64,000 nucleotides of DNA, taken from Bacteroidota bacterium (lineage in GTDB: Bacteria > Bacteroidota > Bacteroidia > Bacteroidales > VadinHA17). Below, piece after piece: positions 9,369 to 19,089 of the stretch (position 1 is its first letter; each line of letters begins with the position of its first letter). The translations under genes were made by a program, and so were the position numbers. The notes beneath the pieces are model-generated. The model was not told the origin of the DNA and searched no databases. It saw only the letters and a program-made list of their open reading frames with translations. The stretch spans positions 121,418 to 185,417 of the forward strand of contig JADFDS010000032.1 in NCBI GenBank assembly GCA_018262715.1, read 5' to 3'.

Positions 9369-12098
9369 ATGTCAAAAGTTAAGCGAGTTTATTCCTTCGG
9401 AAACAAGACAGCCGAGGGCAGGGCAGATATGAAAAATCTGCTTGGCGGCAAAGGAGCCAACCTGGCTGAGATGTGTCTTCTTGGCCTTCCGGTACCGGCA
9501 GGGTTCACAATCACCACCGAGGTATGTACTGAGTATTATGAGAACAACACTCAGCTTCCGGCAGAACTGATGCCGGAAGTATGGGAAGCCATGAAAAAGA
9601 CCGAGCAGGCAATGGGTATGAAATACGGTGACAGGGAGAATGCCCTCCTTGTTTCCTGCCGTTCAGGTGCCCGCAGCTCGATGCCCGGCATGATGGACAC
9701 TGTTCTCAACATTGGTCTCTGCTCCGAGACTATCCCCGGCCTTATAAAAAAGACCGGCAACCCCCGTTTCGTATGGGATTCATACCGCCGCCTGATCATG
9801 ATGTACGCAGACGTGGTTATGGAGAAGGCTGAAGGAATTGAGCCTGCTGACGGCAAAGGAATCCGCAAGCAGCTTGACGAGATGCTTGACGAATTCAAGC
9901 ACGGCAGAGGTTACAAATCTGACACCGATCTTACATCTGACGAGCTGAAGAACCTGGCCGAGGAATTCAAGAAGCGCATCAAAAAGTCACTCGGGAAAGA
10001 GTTCCCGGATGACGCTCGCGAGCAACTGGAAGGTGGCATCAAGGCCGTTTTCAAGAGCTGGAATGGAAAGAAGGCTGTTTCATACCGCAGGATTGAAGGA
10101 ATTCCGGATGAGTGGGGAACAGCAGTTAACGTGCAGGCAATGGTGTTCGGAAACATGGGTGACTCATCTGCCACCGGTGTTGCATTCACGCGTAACCCGG
10201 CAACCGGCGAGAACCTCTTCTACGGAGAGTGGCTTGTAAACGCACAGGGCGAAGACGTGGTTGCAGGTATCCGCACCCCGAACCCGCTTAACGACGACAC
10301 AAAGAACGAACAGAACAAACACCTGCACAGCATGCAGGAGTCAATGCCCGGAACATACAAGGAACTGGTTGACATCAGGAACATCCTTGAGAAGTCGTTC
10401 CATGACATGCTTGACATCGAGTTCACCATCCAGGAAGGCACCCTGTATATGCTTCAGTGCCGTGCCGGCAAGCGTACCGGTACCGCTGCCCTGAACATGG
10501 CAATGGATATGCTTCAGGAAGGTCTTATCGATGAGAAGACCGCTGTGATGAGGGTTGATCCCGCTCAGCTCGATGAACTCCTCCACCCGATCTGTGACCC
10601 GGCAGCCGAGAAGAAGGTTTCCCCGCTGGTCAAGGGTCTGCCCGCAGGTCCCGGTGCTGCCGTAGGAAAAATTGTCTTCACCGCTGAGGATGCAGTGGCA
10701 TGGAACCGCAAGGGTGAGAAGGTTATCCTTGTCCGCGAGGAGACGAACCCAGAGGATGTTGAAGGGATGCGTGCAGCTGAAGGTATTCTCACCGCACGCG
10801 GCGGGATGACCTCGCACGCTGCCCTCGTGGCACGCGGCTGGGGCAAGTGCTGCATCGTTGGTGCAGGCGGCCTCCATGTTGACGTGGCAGGAAAGAAGGC
10901 TAAGGTGACCGGATCAGATGTGGTTCTGAAAGAGGGTGACATTATCACGCTCAACGGTACCAGGGGAAATGTCTATACAGGCTCACTGAAACTGATGGAT
11001 GCCTCAGAGAATCCGAGATTCCAGTCGTTCATGAAACTGGTCGACAAGAACCGCACCATGGGTGTCCGCACCAATTGCGACAATCCCGATGATGCAAAGA
11101 TGGCACGCGAATTCGGAGCCGAGGGAATCGGACTCTTCCGTACCGAACATATGTTCTACGGCAAGGGTTCAGAGCAGCCGCTCTTCATCCTTCGCAAAAT
11201 GATCCTCAGCGAGAATGAGACTGAACGCAGGCAGGCAGTCAACGAGCTCTTCCCCTTCGTGAAGAAGGATATGAAAGGCACCCTTGAGGCAATGAACGGA
11301 CTGCCCGTGACATTCCGTCTCCTTGATCCGCCGCTCCATGAGTTCGTTCCCCAGGGACACGAAAAGCAGGCTGAACTGGCAAAGGCTCTCGGCATATCTG
11401 TTGAAGCCGTTGCCAAAAGAGGCGAAGCTCTCCATGAGTCGAACCCGATGATGGGTCACCGCGGCGTCCGCCTCGGCGTTACATATCCCGAAGTCTCAGA
11501 GATGCAGATCAGGGCAATGTTCGAAGCTACGGCAGAGCTGCTTAAGGAAGGCAAGAATCCGCTGCCTGAACTGATGGTTCCCGTAACATGCGACGTCTCC
11601 GAACTGGATGTGACTAAAAAGATCTACGACAGAGTCCTTGCCGAAGTACTGAAGAAATTCAACCTCAGCAAGATAGACAACAAGTACGGAACCATGATCG
11701 AGATCCCGCGCGCTACGCTGCTGGCAGACCGCATGGCAAAGACCGCCGAGTTCTTCTCATTCGGCACCAATGACCTGACGCAGATGACCTTCGGCTTCAG
11801 CCGTGATGACATCGGAGGCTTCCTTCATGATTATCTCGACAATAAAATGCTGGCAGCCGACCCGTTCCAGACTATTGATCAGGACGGCGTAGGACAGCTG
11901 ATCACCATGGCATGCGTGAAGGGCCGTTCAACCCGTCCGAATCTCAAGATAGGTATCTGCGGCGAGCAGGGTGGTGACCCGGCATCAGTTGAGTTCTGCT
12001 TCAAGAACGGGCTCACCTATGTAAGCTGTTCACCATTCAGGGTACCCATCGCCAGGCTGGCAGCAGCACAGGCAGCCATCAGGGCATCCAGGAAATAA
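9369..12098 (+). CDS. ppdK: Pyruvate, phosphate dikinase
   Basis: The 909-residue enzyme interconverts pyruvate, ATP and phosphate with PEP, AMP and pyrophosphate. Its three-domain order is clear. The N-terminal ATP-grasp part has GGKGANLAEM and PVPAGFTITTE. The swivelling phosphohistidine domain has GGMTSHAALVARGWGKCC with the catalytic His near residue 483. The C-terminal PEP/pyruvate barrel has GLFRTEHMF, RLLDPPLHEF and GICGEQGGDP with the conserved Cys. The length agrees with bacterial PPDK (about 870-910) and differs from PEP synthase. In anaerobes PPDK can serve gluconeogenesis or pyrophosphate-linked glycolysis. The gene stands alone, with its own -7 box and terminator. Confidence 0.97.
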   Translation: MSKVKRVYSFGNKTAEGRADMKNLLGGKGANLAEMCLLGLPVPAGFTITTEVCTEYYENNTQLPAELMPEVWEAMKKTEQAMGMKYGDRENALLVSCRSGARSSMPGMMDTVLNIGLCSETIPGLIKKTGNPRFVWDSYRRLIMMYADVVMEKAEGIEPADGKGIRKQLDEMLDEFKHGRGYKSDTDLTSDELKNLAEEFKKRIKKSLGKEFPDDAREQLEGGIKAVFKSWNGKKAVSYRRIEGIPDEWGTAVNVQAMVFGNMGDSSATGVAFTRNPATGENLFYGEWLVNAQGEDVVAGIRTPNPLNDDTKNEQNKHLHSMQESMPGTYKELVDIRNILEKSFHDMLDIEFTIQEGTLYMLQCRAGKRTGTAALNMAMDMLQEGLIDEKTAVMRVDPAQLDELLHPICDPAAEKKVSPLVKGLPAGPGAAVGKIVFTAEDAVAWNRKGEKVILVREETNPEDVEGMRAAEGILTARGGMTSHAALVARGWGKCCIVGAGGLHVDVAGKKAKVTGSDVVLKEGDIITLNGTRGNVYTGSLKLMDASENPRFQSFMKLVDKNRTMGVRTNCDNPDDAKMAREFGAEGIGLFRTEHMFYGKGSEQPLFILRKMILSENETERRQAVNELFPFVKKDMKGTLEAMNGLPVTFRLLDPPLHEFVPQGHEKQAELAKALGISVEAVAKRGEALHESNPMMGHRGVRLGVTYPEVSEMQIRAMFEATAELLKEGKNPLPELMVPVTCDVSELDVTKKIYDRVLAEVLKKFNLSKIDNKYGTMIEIPRATLLADRMAKTAEFFSFGTNDLTQMTFGFSRDDIGGFLHDYLDNKMLAADPFQTIDQDGVGQLITMACVKGRSTRPNLKIGICGEQGGDPASVEFCFKNGLTYVSCSPFRVPIARLAAAQAAIRASRK

Positions 12099-12120
12099 GC
12101 TTTATTCATGATAATGAGGA

Positions 12121-12149
12121 AAGGGAGGCACATTCGGGGCCTCCTTTTT
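12121..12149 (+). terminator. Rho-independent terminator of ppdK
   Basis: The stem GGAGGC (12124-12129) and GCCTCC (12139-12144) is followed by five T, 20 bases after the ppdK stop. Confidence 0.8.
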
Positions 12150-12154
12150 CGTTT

Positions 12155-12215
12155 AGTTGGCAGTTGGCAGGAAATATGTGCGATTTGCGATTTGCGATTT
12201 GCGATTGCCGATTTT
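12155..12215. repeat. Heptamer arrays (AGTTGGC)2 and (CGATTTG)n
   Basis: Two neighbouring arrays lie just after the ppdK terminator. AGTTGGC occurs twice in 12155-12168, and from 12180 CGATTTG is repeated three times and then decays to CGATTGC CGATTTT. They belong to the same class of 7-8 base arrays seen at other gene borders in this window. Confidence 0.75.
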
Positions 12216-12232
12216 TCCCGAGGGGTTAAAGC

Positions 12233-12273
12233 ATTGTAGTACAGTACCATATATTGTCTATTGGTCGTAGACC
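12233..12273 (+). repeat. Interspersed repeat modules shared with 62075-62107
   Basis: ATTGTAGTACAG (12233-12244) and ATTGGTCGTAGACC (12260-12273) both recur on the other strand near 62.1 kb. There the 14-mer is identical (62094-62107) and the first module has one mismatch (62075-62086). In both places they lie within about 50 bases of a GATTTGC-type heptamer array. The remaining bases between ppdK and the next gene hold nothing else I recognise. Confidence 0.6.
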
Positions 12274-12295
12274 CATCAGCATTGTAACCCTGCTG

Positions 12296-14722
12296 CTATT
12301 TCAAAACCACCCACCTCCTGGAAACATATCTCCAGGCATCATCTTCACCACCGCTGATTCCCAGCCTCAGGGCATATACCCCTGCGGCAACCGACTGTGA
12401 CGGGCTGCAGGGGATAGAATGCTCTCCGGCGCCCAGTGTCCCGGTAAAGATATTTGCAACCAAACTGCCATCAGAAGCAATAAGACTGATATCCACGCGA
12501 CATTCAGACCGGAGCGTGAATGACACCCGGCCCTCACCAGCTACCGGATTGGGAAAAACAGTCAGTTCTGTGAGGTCTTCCGGAATCACCTCAATGCCGG
12601 TGGGGGTGAAAACCATGGCATCATCGAAGTACATTGTCCCGGACTTAAGGCCGCCACTGTTCTGCCTGACCACAATGCTATGATACTGCCATTCACCGCT
12701 GCCGCCAATTGAGCTGACGGGAATGGCAATCAGGTCCCACCCCGCCCAGTTGATGGTTGCAGCCGGCACTACCTGATTGACAGATCCGGGTGAGTAGAAC
12801 CAGTATTCCAGCCGGTTCTCGCTAAGATCGCCATAAACCCACATTGCAAATACCTGGCTGGTATTGTTGCCTATAAGGGGTTTACCGGTATCAAATACCC
12901 TGCATATGCCTCCGTTGTCGCCGGTGAAGAGATAATCGAGCCGGCCGGCCGGGGCATTAACCTTAAAGGTATTATATGAAGCAGTGAAGGTGGTCATCGG
13001 ATTGTCAGTCCCGACGGTACTGCCGCTCGTCTCAGGGTCCCAGAAAGCACCGATATTGTCAAATGACTCAATGACGCTGCCTGACTGGTAAGCCTCTGTA
13101 CGAGTGGTAAAGGTTGTACTCACCGGAGTGCCCGCGGAGATGCCTGAGACATCCTTCACAGAAGCGTCAATCTCAATCCGGTAGATGCGGTTCCGTTCCA
13201 GCTGTGAGGCAGGCTCGAAGGTGTAGCTTCCCTTTCCGCCCTCACTTTTAAATTGCTCATTCTGTTTCGTCAACGGGACAGACTGGCTGTCGAGCAGTCT
13301 GATTCCGGCTGTGGCAGACTCCTGGCTCAGGGGAGCGTCAAAGAGTATTGTTATCCTTGGAAAGAGAGTGATGCCGGCAGAGCCCTGCGAAGGCCATATC
13401 CTGTCAATCACAAGCTTCGGTCTTTTTTTCGTTACGAAGCTTACCAGGTACTCCCCTGCAGGATGTACATTCCACCTGGAGGTGGCAGCGGTCGTCAGCC
13501 GGATGAGGTAAGGCGTCCCGGACGCATATCCGGTTTTCGGTTTAACAGTCAGGATCCTGCTTTTTTCATCCCATTCATAGGTAACGCTCACTTCCGGCTC
13601 GAACACCAGGGCGGACTGAACAGCCAGCATGTTCATGGGAACATTGAATCTGAACGAGAATGCCTGGTTGAACGGCAGGCTGTCAGTCGTTGAAGGAAGA
13701 TGTTCAATGACCACCGGCACCCGTGCAGTATCAAATGAAGGAAGCAGATCAGCGAGTGTTGTCATTCCGGAATTTGCAACGGCATTAACGGTGTCATTGT
13801 AAAAATCAGTCATGCCGCTGGCGATGACCTCATAGTTACCCGGAGGCAGCGAGTCAAACATGAAGAAGCCATTGTTGAGGTTGTCAATCATGACAGACCG
13901 CCCTGATGGCTTCAGGGTGACTGTTGCTCCGTTAATGGGTGAGTTTTTGTCTGTCGTTTCCGGACCATAATAATAAGGTGGTGAGGTCAGCTCGTCCCTT
14001 ACGGTTCCAGCGATTATCCCCAGGGATTCCGGATTAACATTGTAGAACTGCTGCAGCGCCCTGAGCATTGCCCATGCTTCGTGGCGGAGGTGGTTTTCAT
14101 TCCGAAGCCTCCATCCCTCGGGTATGTAATCATGGTATGATCCTTCCGACAGCACCCCGGGCATGGTGAGGTCTCTGAGAACACCCAGTCCCACCTGATC
14201 TCCCCATTCGGGATAAAAGGTCCAGTCACCTTTTACCCATTGAAATGAATGAGTCCAGTAGTTGCTTTTCTCATACAGTTTTTCCCACAGGATCTGTGCC
14301 ATTGATTTGGCAGCCGGGAAAACAGGAGAGTTGTCATAGCCCCTGAAGAGTACCAGCGGCTGGTTCCGGGTGCCGTCGAATCCATTGCTGTGAATTGAAA
14401 GAAAAATATCAGCATTTGCCTGGTTGGCCAACTCGGCTATGACTGAAAGTTTAAGGTCATCAGAGGTGTAATTTGTGGTCCTTGACATGTAGACAGTGGC
14501 CTTCCGGGCTTCCAGCAGATCGCGCAGGAAGAGCCCCTTGGCAAGGTTCCCCTCCGACTCCCAGAATTCAGTTGCAATCATGTGCCTGTCATCGCCGTCA
14601 TGCCCTCCATGGCCCGGATTTATAAAGATCTTCAGTCCGCTGAAGTCCGTTCTCTGGCCATACAACAATACCGGCAGGCAAAGAAGAGCAGCCGTCAGCC
14701 AACACCATTTCCCCGGTTTCAT
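12296..14722 (-). CDS. Secreted N-acetylmuramoyl-L-alanine amidase with Ig-like modules and T9SS type A tail
   Basis: The 808-residue protein starts with a signal peptide ending near YGQ. An Amidase_3 zinc domain follows (about 30-235), recognised by INPGHGGHDGDD, SIHSNG and LSEGSYHDY, which hold the zinc and catalytic residues. Such enzymes cut the amide bond between muramic acid and the peptide stem. Next come a carboxypeptidase-regulatory-like fold (about 240-320), two bacterial Ig-like modules of the Big_5 type (about 335-540), and a beta-rich segment (about 560-700) that could bind carbohydrate. The last ~85 residues form a type A sorting domain (LTVFPNPVAGEGRVSF to the C-terminal RRWVVLK). 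The export signal and accessory modules suggest action outside the cell. Its start overlaps the stop of the TolB-like gene (ATGA). Confidence 0.88.
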   Translation of the reverse strand: MKPGKWCWLTAALLCLPVLLYGQRTDFSGLKIFINPGHGGHDGDDRHMIATEFWESEGNLAKGLFLRDLLEARKATVYMSRTTNYTSDDLKLSVIAELANQANADIFLSIHSNGFDGTRNQPLVLFRGYDNSPVFPAAKSMAQILWEKLYEKSNYWTHSFQWVKGDWTFYPEWGDQVGLGVLRDLTMPGVLSEGSYHDYIPEGWRLRNENHLRHEAWAMLRALQQFYNVNPESLGIIAGTVRDELTSPPYYYGPETTDKNSPINGATVTLKPSGRSVMIDNLNNGFFMFDSLPPGNYEVIASGMTDFYNDTVNAVANSGMTTLADLLPSFDTARVPVVIEHLPSTTDSLPFNQAFSFRFNVPMNMLAVQSALVFEPEVSVTYEWDEKSRILTVKPKTGYASGTPYLIRLTTAATSRWNVHPAGEYLVSFVTKKRPKLVIDRIWPSQGSAGITLFPRITILFDAPLSQESATAGIRLLDSQSVPLTKQNEQFKSEGGKGSYTFEPASQLERNRIYRIEIDASVKDVSGISAGTPVSTTFTTRTEAYQSGSVIESFDNIGAFWDPETSGSTVGTDNPMTTFTASYNTFKVNAPAGRLDYLFTGDNGGICRVFDTGKPLIGNNTSQVFAMWVYGDLSENRLEYWFYSPGSVNQVVPAATINWAGWDLIAIPVSSIGGSGEWQYHSIVVRQNSGGLKSGTMYFDDAMVFTPTGIEVIPEDLTELTVFPNPVAGEGRVSFTLRSECRVDISLIASDGSLVANIFTGTLGAGEHSIPCSPSQSVAAGVYALRLGISGGEDDAWRYVSRRWVVLK

Positions 14723-15630
14723 CTGATCCGTACTTTCATCATGTATATCTCCCCGTTGTCAGTGCAGAAGGCAATGCGTCTGTTGCCGGCCGCGAACGGG
14801 AACATCTCCGACCTGTCAGGTGTGGAGGTGAGTATTACCCGTTTCTTGTCTCCAAGGGAATAATAAACAAGTTCGGATCCGGTTATCCTGTGCCCGTCAT
14901 CTTTATCATCCATTCCTATCACAAGCCTGTCATTGAACCACTTAGGAGCGTTGATCCTGCCAAGGTCATGCAGGATCCTGCCGTCAGTATCACAGATGAA
15001 TGAACTCTGCCCCCGGTAGTTATAGAGGATCTTGCTGCCGTCAGGAGAGAGTGAGGCCCAGATATAGAATCCGTCACCGTTAGGCATCATGGCTTTTCTC
15101 TCGCTGCCGCGAAAGAGCACCGGCATCAGATCCTCCGTCAGAAGGAAGGTTCCGTTGTTGCCGGATTTCAGGGCTGGACCTGCCTGTTCGACCTGCGTTC
15201 CTTTATCCGATCTGACAAGGACATTGTTTCCCGCGACTGCGGGAGGAAGAACATCCCTCCCCTTCTCCAGGAGCAACTCTTTCGTGCCTGTGGCAATGTC
15301 ATAACTGCTTACAGACGAGAATTTGACGTTATCTATGAAACTGTCACTCCTGTACATGACCTTCCGGCCGTCAGCAGTCACTGCAGGTTCATACCCGGCG
15401 CCGGTATCACCGGTTATCACCTGCACCCTGCCTGTCTTCGTATCAAGCAGACAGAGCCCGTTGTAACCGCTTCCCGACACAAGCAGGAGTCCTGACCCGG
15501 GCACAACACCTGACAGCAGATAAGATCCGCTCTCTTCGGGTGATACCTTCTTTACGCTCCTGACCCTGATATTTTGCGCACATATGCTGATGGTAAGGAA
15601 TAATGCCGATAAAAGAATAACTGTTCTCAT
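14719..15630 (-). CDS. Exported TolB/WD40-like beta-propeller protein
   Basis: The protein has a signal peptide ([19 protein letters not shown]) followed by repeated blades of the PD40/TolB type, for example [20 protein letters not shown] and [14 protein letters not shown] chose the ATG at 15630 (303 residues) over the in-frame ATG at 15648, because a minus-strand -7-like box (TATCTTTA, 15650-15657) would start transcription between the two. Such propellers bind peptides or surfaces and are often non-enzymatic. Its coupling to the amidase by a four-base overlap suggests a joint role at the cell envelope; no direct evidence for this exists in the sequence. Confidence 0.82.
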   Translation of the reverse strand: MRTVILLSALFLTISICAQNIRVRSVKKVSPEESGSYLLSGVVPGSGLLLVSGSGYNGLCLLDTKTGRVQVITGDTGAGYEPAVTADGRKVMYRSDSFIDNVKFSSVSSYDIATGTKELLLEKGRDVLPPAVAGNNVLVRSDKGTQVEQAGPALKSGNNGTFLLTEDLMPVLFRGSERKAMMPNGDGFYIWASLSPDGSKILYNYRGQSSFICDTDGRILHDLGRINAPKWFNDRLVIGMDDKDDGHRITGSELVYYSLGDKKRVILTSTPDRSEMFPFAAGNRRIAFCTDNGEIYMMKVRIR

Positions 15631-15649
15631 GGTGGTTGGTATTGCCATC

Positions 15650-15657
15650 TAAAGATA
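15650..15657 (-). promoter_or_regulatory. Possible -7 box for the TolB-like/amidase operon
   Basis: Minus-strand TATCTTTA differs from TAnnTTTG only in the last base. It would put the transcript start about 14 bases before the ATG at 15630. Confidence 0.35.
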
Positions 15658-15739
15658 GTCAATAGGAAGTTCGGGTGTCACTATTTCTTCATAGTCTGCT
15701 TCTTGACTTTTATCAGTGTATTTCGTTACTTAATATTAT

Positions 15740-15747
15740 TAACTTTG
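15740..15747 (+). promoter_or_regulatory. -7 box for pckA
   Basis: TAACTTTG matches TAnnTTTG exactly. It ends right before an in-frame ATG at 15748, which argues that translation starts further down, at 15772 or 15775. Confidence 0.45.
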
Positions 15748-15771
15748 ATGGACATCAAAACCCCCGCACCC

Positions 15772-17391
15772 ATGATGTCAGAAGAAATCTTGAAGCAATA
15801 CGGTATTACAAAAGTAAAAGGGATAGTCTATAATCCTTCCTATGAACGTCTGTACGAGGATGAGCTCTCGCCCGGCCTGAAGGGATTCGAGAAGGGTGTA
15901 CTGACAACCACCGGTGCGGTGGCGGTCGATACCGGAATATTTACGGGCCGTTCGCCAAAGGATAAGTACATTGTGCGTGACAGCACTACTGAGAATACCG
16001 TCTGGTGGAAGTCTGAGAGTGCTCCTGTCTCTGACAACAAGTCCCTTACGAATGAAGCATGGGACCACTGCAAAAAGATTGCTGAGTGTCAGCTTTCCGG
16101 CAGGGAACTGTACGTCATGGACTGCTTCAGCGGCGCAAACAGGGATACGAGGCTCTGCGTACGTTTTGTAATGGAGGTGGCATGGCAGGCTCACTTTGTC
16201 AAGAACATGTTCATTCGTCCCACCGAAGAGGAGCTGAAAGATTTCAAGCCTGATTTTGTGGTGTTGATGGCTTCAAAGGCGGTGAATCCCGAATATCAGA
16301 AGTTCGGAATGAATTCGGAGAACTTTGTGCTGTTCAACCTGACCGAGAGGATGGCGCTTGTAGGCGGCACATGGTACGGAGGCGAAATGAAGAAGGGTAT
16401 CTTCTCGGTAATGAACTACTATCTCCCGCTGAAGGGCATTGCCGCAATGCACTGTTCGGCCAACGTCGGGAAGAAAAACGATGTGGCCATCTTCTTCGGC
16501 CTGTCCGGCACCGGCAAGACCACCCTCTCAACCGATCCCGAGAGGGCGCTAATCGGTGATGATGAGCATGGCTGGGATGATGAGGGCATCTTCAACTTCG
16601 AAGGGGGTTGCTATGCCAAGACCATCAACCTGAGCAAGGAGAATGAGCCTGACATTTATCGCGCCATCAGGCGCGATGCACTGCTTGAAAACGTGGTTGT
16701 TGACGACAAGGGCGAGATCGACTTCGCCAGTGCAGCCAAGACGGAAAACACGCGGGTCTCCTACCCCATATACCATATAGACAATATTGTGAGACCTGTC
16801 TCCAGGGCCGGGCATGCGACCACCGTCATTTTTCTCACAGCAGATGCTTTCGGGGTATTGCCCCCGGTCGCCAGGCTGACTGAGGAGCAGACGCAGTATT
16901 ACTTCCTCAGCGGTTATACCGCGAAGGTGGCAGGTACGGAAAGAGGGATCAAGGAACCCATGCCCTCCTTCTCGGCATGCTTCGGGGCGGCATTTCTGCT
17001 GCTTGACCCGATCATATACGCACGTGAACTCACCCGGAAGATGAGGGCGCACAACGCTGATGCGTGGCTGGTCAACACCGGATGGATGGGAGGACCATAC
17101 GGGACAGGCAAGCGGATAGACCTCCCTTCAACCCGCAGGATTATTGACGCCATATTGAATAAAACCATCAACGACGTACCGTACACTACGATCCCGGTGT
17201 TTAACCTGAGCATTCCCTCATCATTGCCCGGCATGCCCTCTGACCTGCTCGATCCCGGCAAAAAATGGCCTGATTATGAGGCATGGCTGAAGGCAGCAAG
17301 GGAGCTCGGTGAAAAATTCGTGAAGAACTTCAGCAAGTTCACATCGAACGTCGAAACGGCAAAACTTGTATCTTCGGGACCTAAGCCGTAA
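15772..17391 (+). CDS. pckA: Phosphoenolpyruvate carboxykinase (ATP)
   Basis: The enzyme interconverts oxaloacetate plus ATP with PEP, CO2 and ADP. Landmarks are the N-terminal [16 protein letters not shown], the substrate Arg loop [26 protein letters not shown], the P-loop [15 protein letters not shown], the metal motif [10 protein letters not shown], and the C-terminal [16 protein letters not shown]. From 15772 the protein has 539 residues, the normal length. In-frame starts further upstream (ATG 15748, TTG 15703) are less likely, given the -7 box at 15740-15747 and the alignment of known N-termini. In anaerobes it often runs toward oxaloacetate with ATP gain; here gluconeogenesis is equally possible. 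plsY follows after 10 bases and may share the transcript. Confidence 0.95.
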   Translation: MMSEEILKQYGITKVKGIVYNPSYERLYEDELSPGLKGFEKGVLTTTGAVAVDTGIFTGRSPKDKYIVRDSTTENTVWWKSESAPVSDNKSLTNEAWDHCKKIAECQLSGRELYVMDCFSGANRDTRLCVRFVMEVAWQAHFVKNMFIRPTEEELKDFKPDFVVLMASKAVNPEYQKFGMNSENFVLFNLTERMALVGGTWYGGEMKKGIFSVMNYYLPLKGIAAMHCSANVGKKNDVAIFFGLSGTGKTTLSTDPERALIGDDEHGWDDEGIFNFEGGCYAKTINLSKENEPDIYRAIRRDALLENVVVDDKGEIDFASAAKTENTRVSYPIYHIDNIVRPVSRAGHATTVIFLTADAFGVLPPVARLTEEQTQYYFLSGYTAKVAGTERGIKEPMPSFSACFGAAFLLLDPIIYARELTRKMRAHNADAWLVNTGWMGGPYGTGKRIDLPSTRRIIDAILNKTINDVPYTTIPVFNLSIPSSLPGMPSDLLDPGKKWPDYEAWLKAARELGEKFVKNFSKFTSNVETAKLVSSGPKP

Positions 17392-17401
17392 GAGATCGTA
17401 A

Positions 17402-18034
17402 ATGGTCATATCGTTATCAGTTATTGCAGTCGTGCTGGCTTACCTGGCAGGCTCAATCCCCAGTGCCGTCTGGGCAGGAAAGCTATTTCACGGAATTGAT
17501 GTCAGGGAGCATGGCAGCGGCAACGCCGGAGCCACAAACACCGTAAGGGTGCTCGGATGGAAGACGGGCATACCCGTTCTCATATTTGACCTCTTCAAGG
17601 GATGGCTGGCTGTAATGCTGCCGGAATTCCTCGACGCGGCCCCTGAAGGCTCCGAGCCTATGATGGTGCTTCAGATCGTATGCGGAATGGCAGCAATACT
17701 GGGGCACGTGTTCCCTCTCTTTGCCGGTTTTCGCGGAGGCAAGGGGGTTGCAACAACATTCGGAGTCCTGCTTGCACTGCATCCTCTACTGACTCTGACA
17801 TGCGCCGGCATCTTTCTGCTGGTGCTGTTTATCAGCGGTTACGTCTCACTCAGCTCCATGACTGCCGTGGCCATGTTTCCCATATTGCTGGTTACGGTGT
17901 TCCGGACACCATCTACCCTGCTGATAATGTTCTCGATAGTGGTGGCGGTGGCGGTGATCATCACCCACGCCAAAAACATCAGGAGACTCCTCAGGGGCGA
18001 GGAGAAGAAGTTCATCAGGAAGAAAAAGGATTAG
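17402..18034 (+). CDS. plsY: Acyl-phosphate:glycerol-3-phosphate acyltransferase PlsY
   Basis: This 210-residue inner-membrane protein puts the first acyl chain on glycerol 3-phosphate for phospholipid synthesis. The three conserved motifs are visible: AGSIPSAVWAGK, GSGNAGATNTVRVLG, and GHVFPLFAGFRGGKGVATT. About five or six hydrophobic helices span the chain, and the C-terminus is strongly basic (EEKKFIRKKKD). The gene is 10 bases after pckA. Its TAG stop lies inside one copy of a 44-base duplication shared with the end of the convergent esterase gene. Confidence 0.95.
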   Translation: MVISLSVIAVVLAYLAGSIPSAVWAGKLFHGIDVREHGSGNAGATNTVRVLGWKTGIPVLIFDLFKGWLAVMLPEFLDAAPEGSEPMMVLQIVCGMAAILGHVFPLFAGFRGGKGVATTFGVLLALHPLLTLTCAGIFLLVLFISGYVSLSSMTAVAMFPILLVTVFRTPSTLLIMFSIVVAVAVIITHAKNIRRLLRGEEKKFIRKKKD

Positions 18035-18119
18035 CGACGCCTCAGTCCGGCAATTGCATCTGAAGGGTTCCTGACTAGCGCTGCCTCAGTCCGGCAATTG
18101 CATCGGCGAACTTCCTGCC
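18032..18119. repeat. 44-base tandem duplication at the plsY/esterase junction
   Basis: The core at 18032-18060 recurs at 18076-18104 with 27 of 29 bases identical, including CTCAGTCCGGCAATTGCATC. The following 15 bases of each copy are also partly alike. On the minus strand copy B encodes the esterase C-terminus (AIAGLRQR, stop). Copy A encodes a ghost of it (AIAGLRRR, stop) in a shifted frame, because 44 is not a multiple of three. Confidence 0.8.
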
Positions 18120-18983
18120 CAGGTCTATATAACCTTCACTGTCATAATGCCACATATCACTGTAACCGTAATTGTCAGTTGAGGTTACCAGTGCGGCATT
18201 GCCGTCTTCCGCCACAAACGTCGCCTGGGCTTCCCTGACATCATCACCCCATGTCCATACGATGCTGTCGGCATCGTTGTGCGAATCAGATATACGGCCT
18301 ATTGCCACCGGCATTCCAGGAGCGGAGAAAACTTTCCGGATGCTGTCAACGAGCAGGGCCAGGTTCTCTTTATAAACAGAGGTGGCGTAATCATTATTAG
18401 CGTCACTCTCTCCCTGCATCCATAGGATTCCGGAGGGAATCAGCCGGTCCTTTTTCCCATCGCCGTCAATATCTCCGGCAGCCATCGCACCTTTTACAGT
18501 GGCGAGGAAGTGGTCATACTGGTTGATTCCGTTTCCTCCGGTGTATGAAGGCAGCCATGCCCCGAAGGAACCCGCTGCTGTTGTGTCAATTGAAGTTCCA
18601 CCCCTGGAATATTTGACTATTGCAATCTTTTCATCAGGGAAGAGCTCCTTCATTCTCTCAGCAAAGGTGAGTTCAACGCCAAAACGGTCTGAATAGGTGT
18701 TGGCAGTACCATCACTTACGAAGCCTGCGCCGTGTCCCGGGCGGAGGGTGCTCCATAGTCCGCGGCCGTCAACAGCGGTGTTGTCTCCAACAGTGTTCCC
18801 CTGATAGATCATGACGCCTTCAAACTCGCCGGTGAGTCCGGCAGGAAGCTGGGCCACATAACCGTATCCATCCATATTTGACTGGCCCCCAAGGTAATAT
18901 AAATGATATTCACTTCCCTTTGGGTTACACGACTGAAGCGCTGCAAGAATTACAGAAAGCAGAACAAAGATTATATTTTTCAT
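18075..18983 (-). CDS. SASA-family carbohydrate esterase, probable lipoprotein
   Basis: The 302-residue protein starts at the ATG at 18983 with a lipoprotein-type signal peptide ending in LAALQSC, so it is probably anchored in an envelope membrane. The mature part is an SGNH-like esterase of the SASA family (sialate or acetyl-xylan esterases): [10 protein letters not shown] carries the catalytic Ser, [10 protein letters not shown] and WMQGESDAN are conserved blocks, and a His occurs near the C-terminus in [13 protein letters not shown]. It should remove acetyl groups from sugars; the true substrate is unknown. A longer in-frame start at 19061 would precede the signal peptide and is unlikely. 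No polysaccharide-utilisation genes surround it. Confidence 0.85.
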   Translation of the reverse strand: MKNIIFVLLSVILAALQSCNPKGSEYHLYYLGGQSNMDGYGYVAQLPAGLTGEFEGVMIYQGNTVGDNTAVDGRGLWSTLRPGHGAGFVSDGTANTYSDRFGVELTFAERMKELFPDEKIAIVKYSRGGTSIDTTAAGSFGAWLPSYTGGNGINQYDHFLATVKGAMAAGDIDGDGKKDRLIPSGILWMQGESDANNDYATSVYKENLALLVDSIRKVFSAPGMPVAIGRISDSHNDADSIVWTWGDDVREAQATFVAEDGNAALVTSTDNYGYSDMWHYDSEGYIDLGRKFADAIAGLRQR

Positions 18984-19089
18984 AGTTAACAGGAATGTTT
19001 TGATGGCAGATATAAGTTCTCTAAAAGTAGCCAAAATTTCATTATTTTTATGGTCTGACACACATAATCAATCACTAAATAAGAGAAAG

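Noticed and set aside
10341..10877. 178-residue open frame opposite ppdK
   Set aside because: A complement shadow of the conserved phosphohistidine region of ppdK, without family resemblance.
16549..17052. 167-residue open frame opposite pckA
   Set aside because: A shadow of the strongly conserved pckA core.
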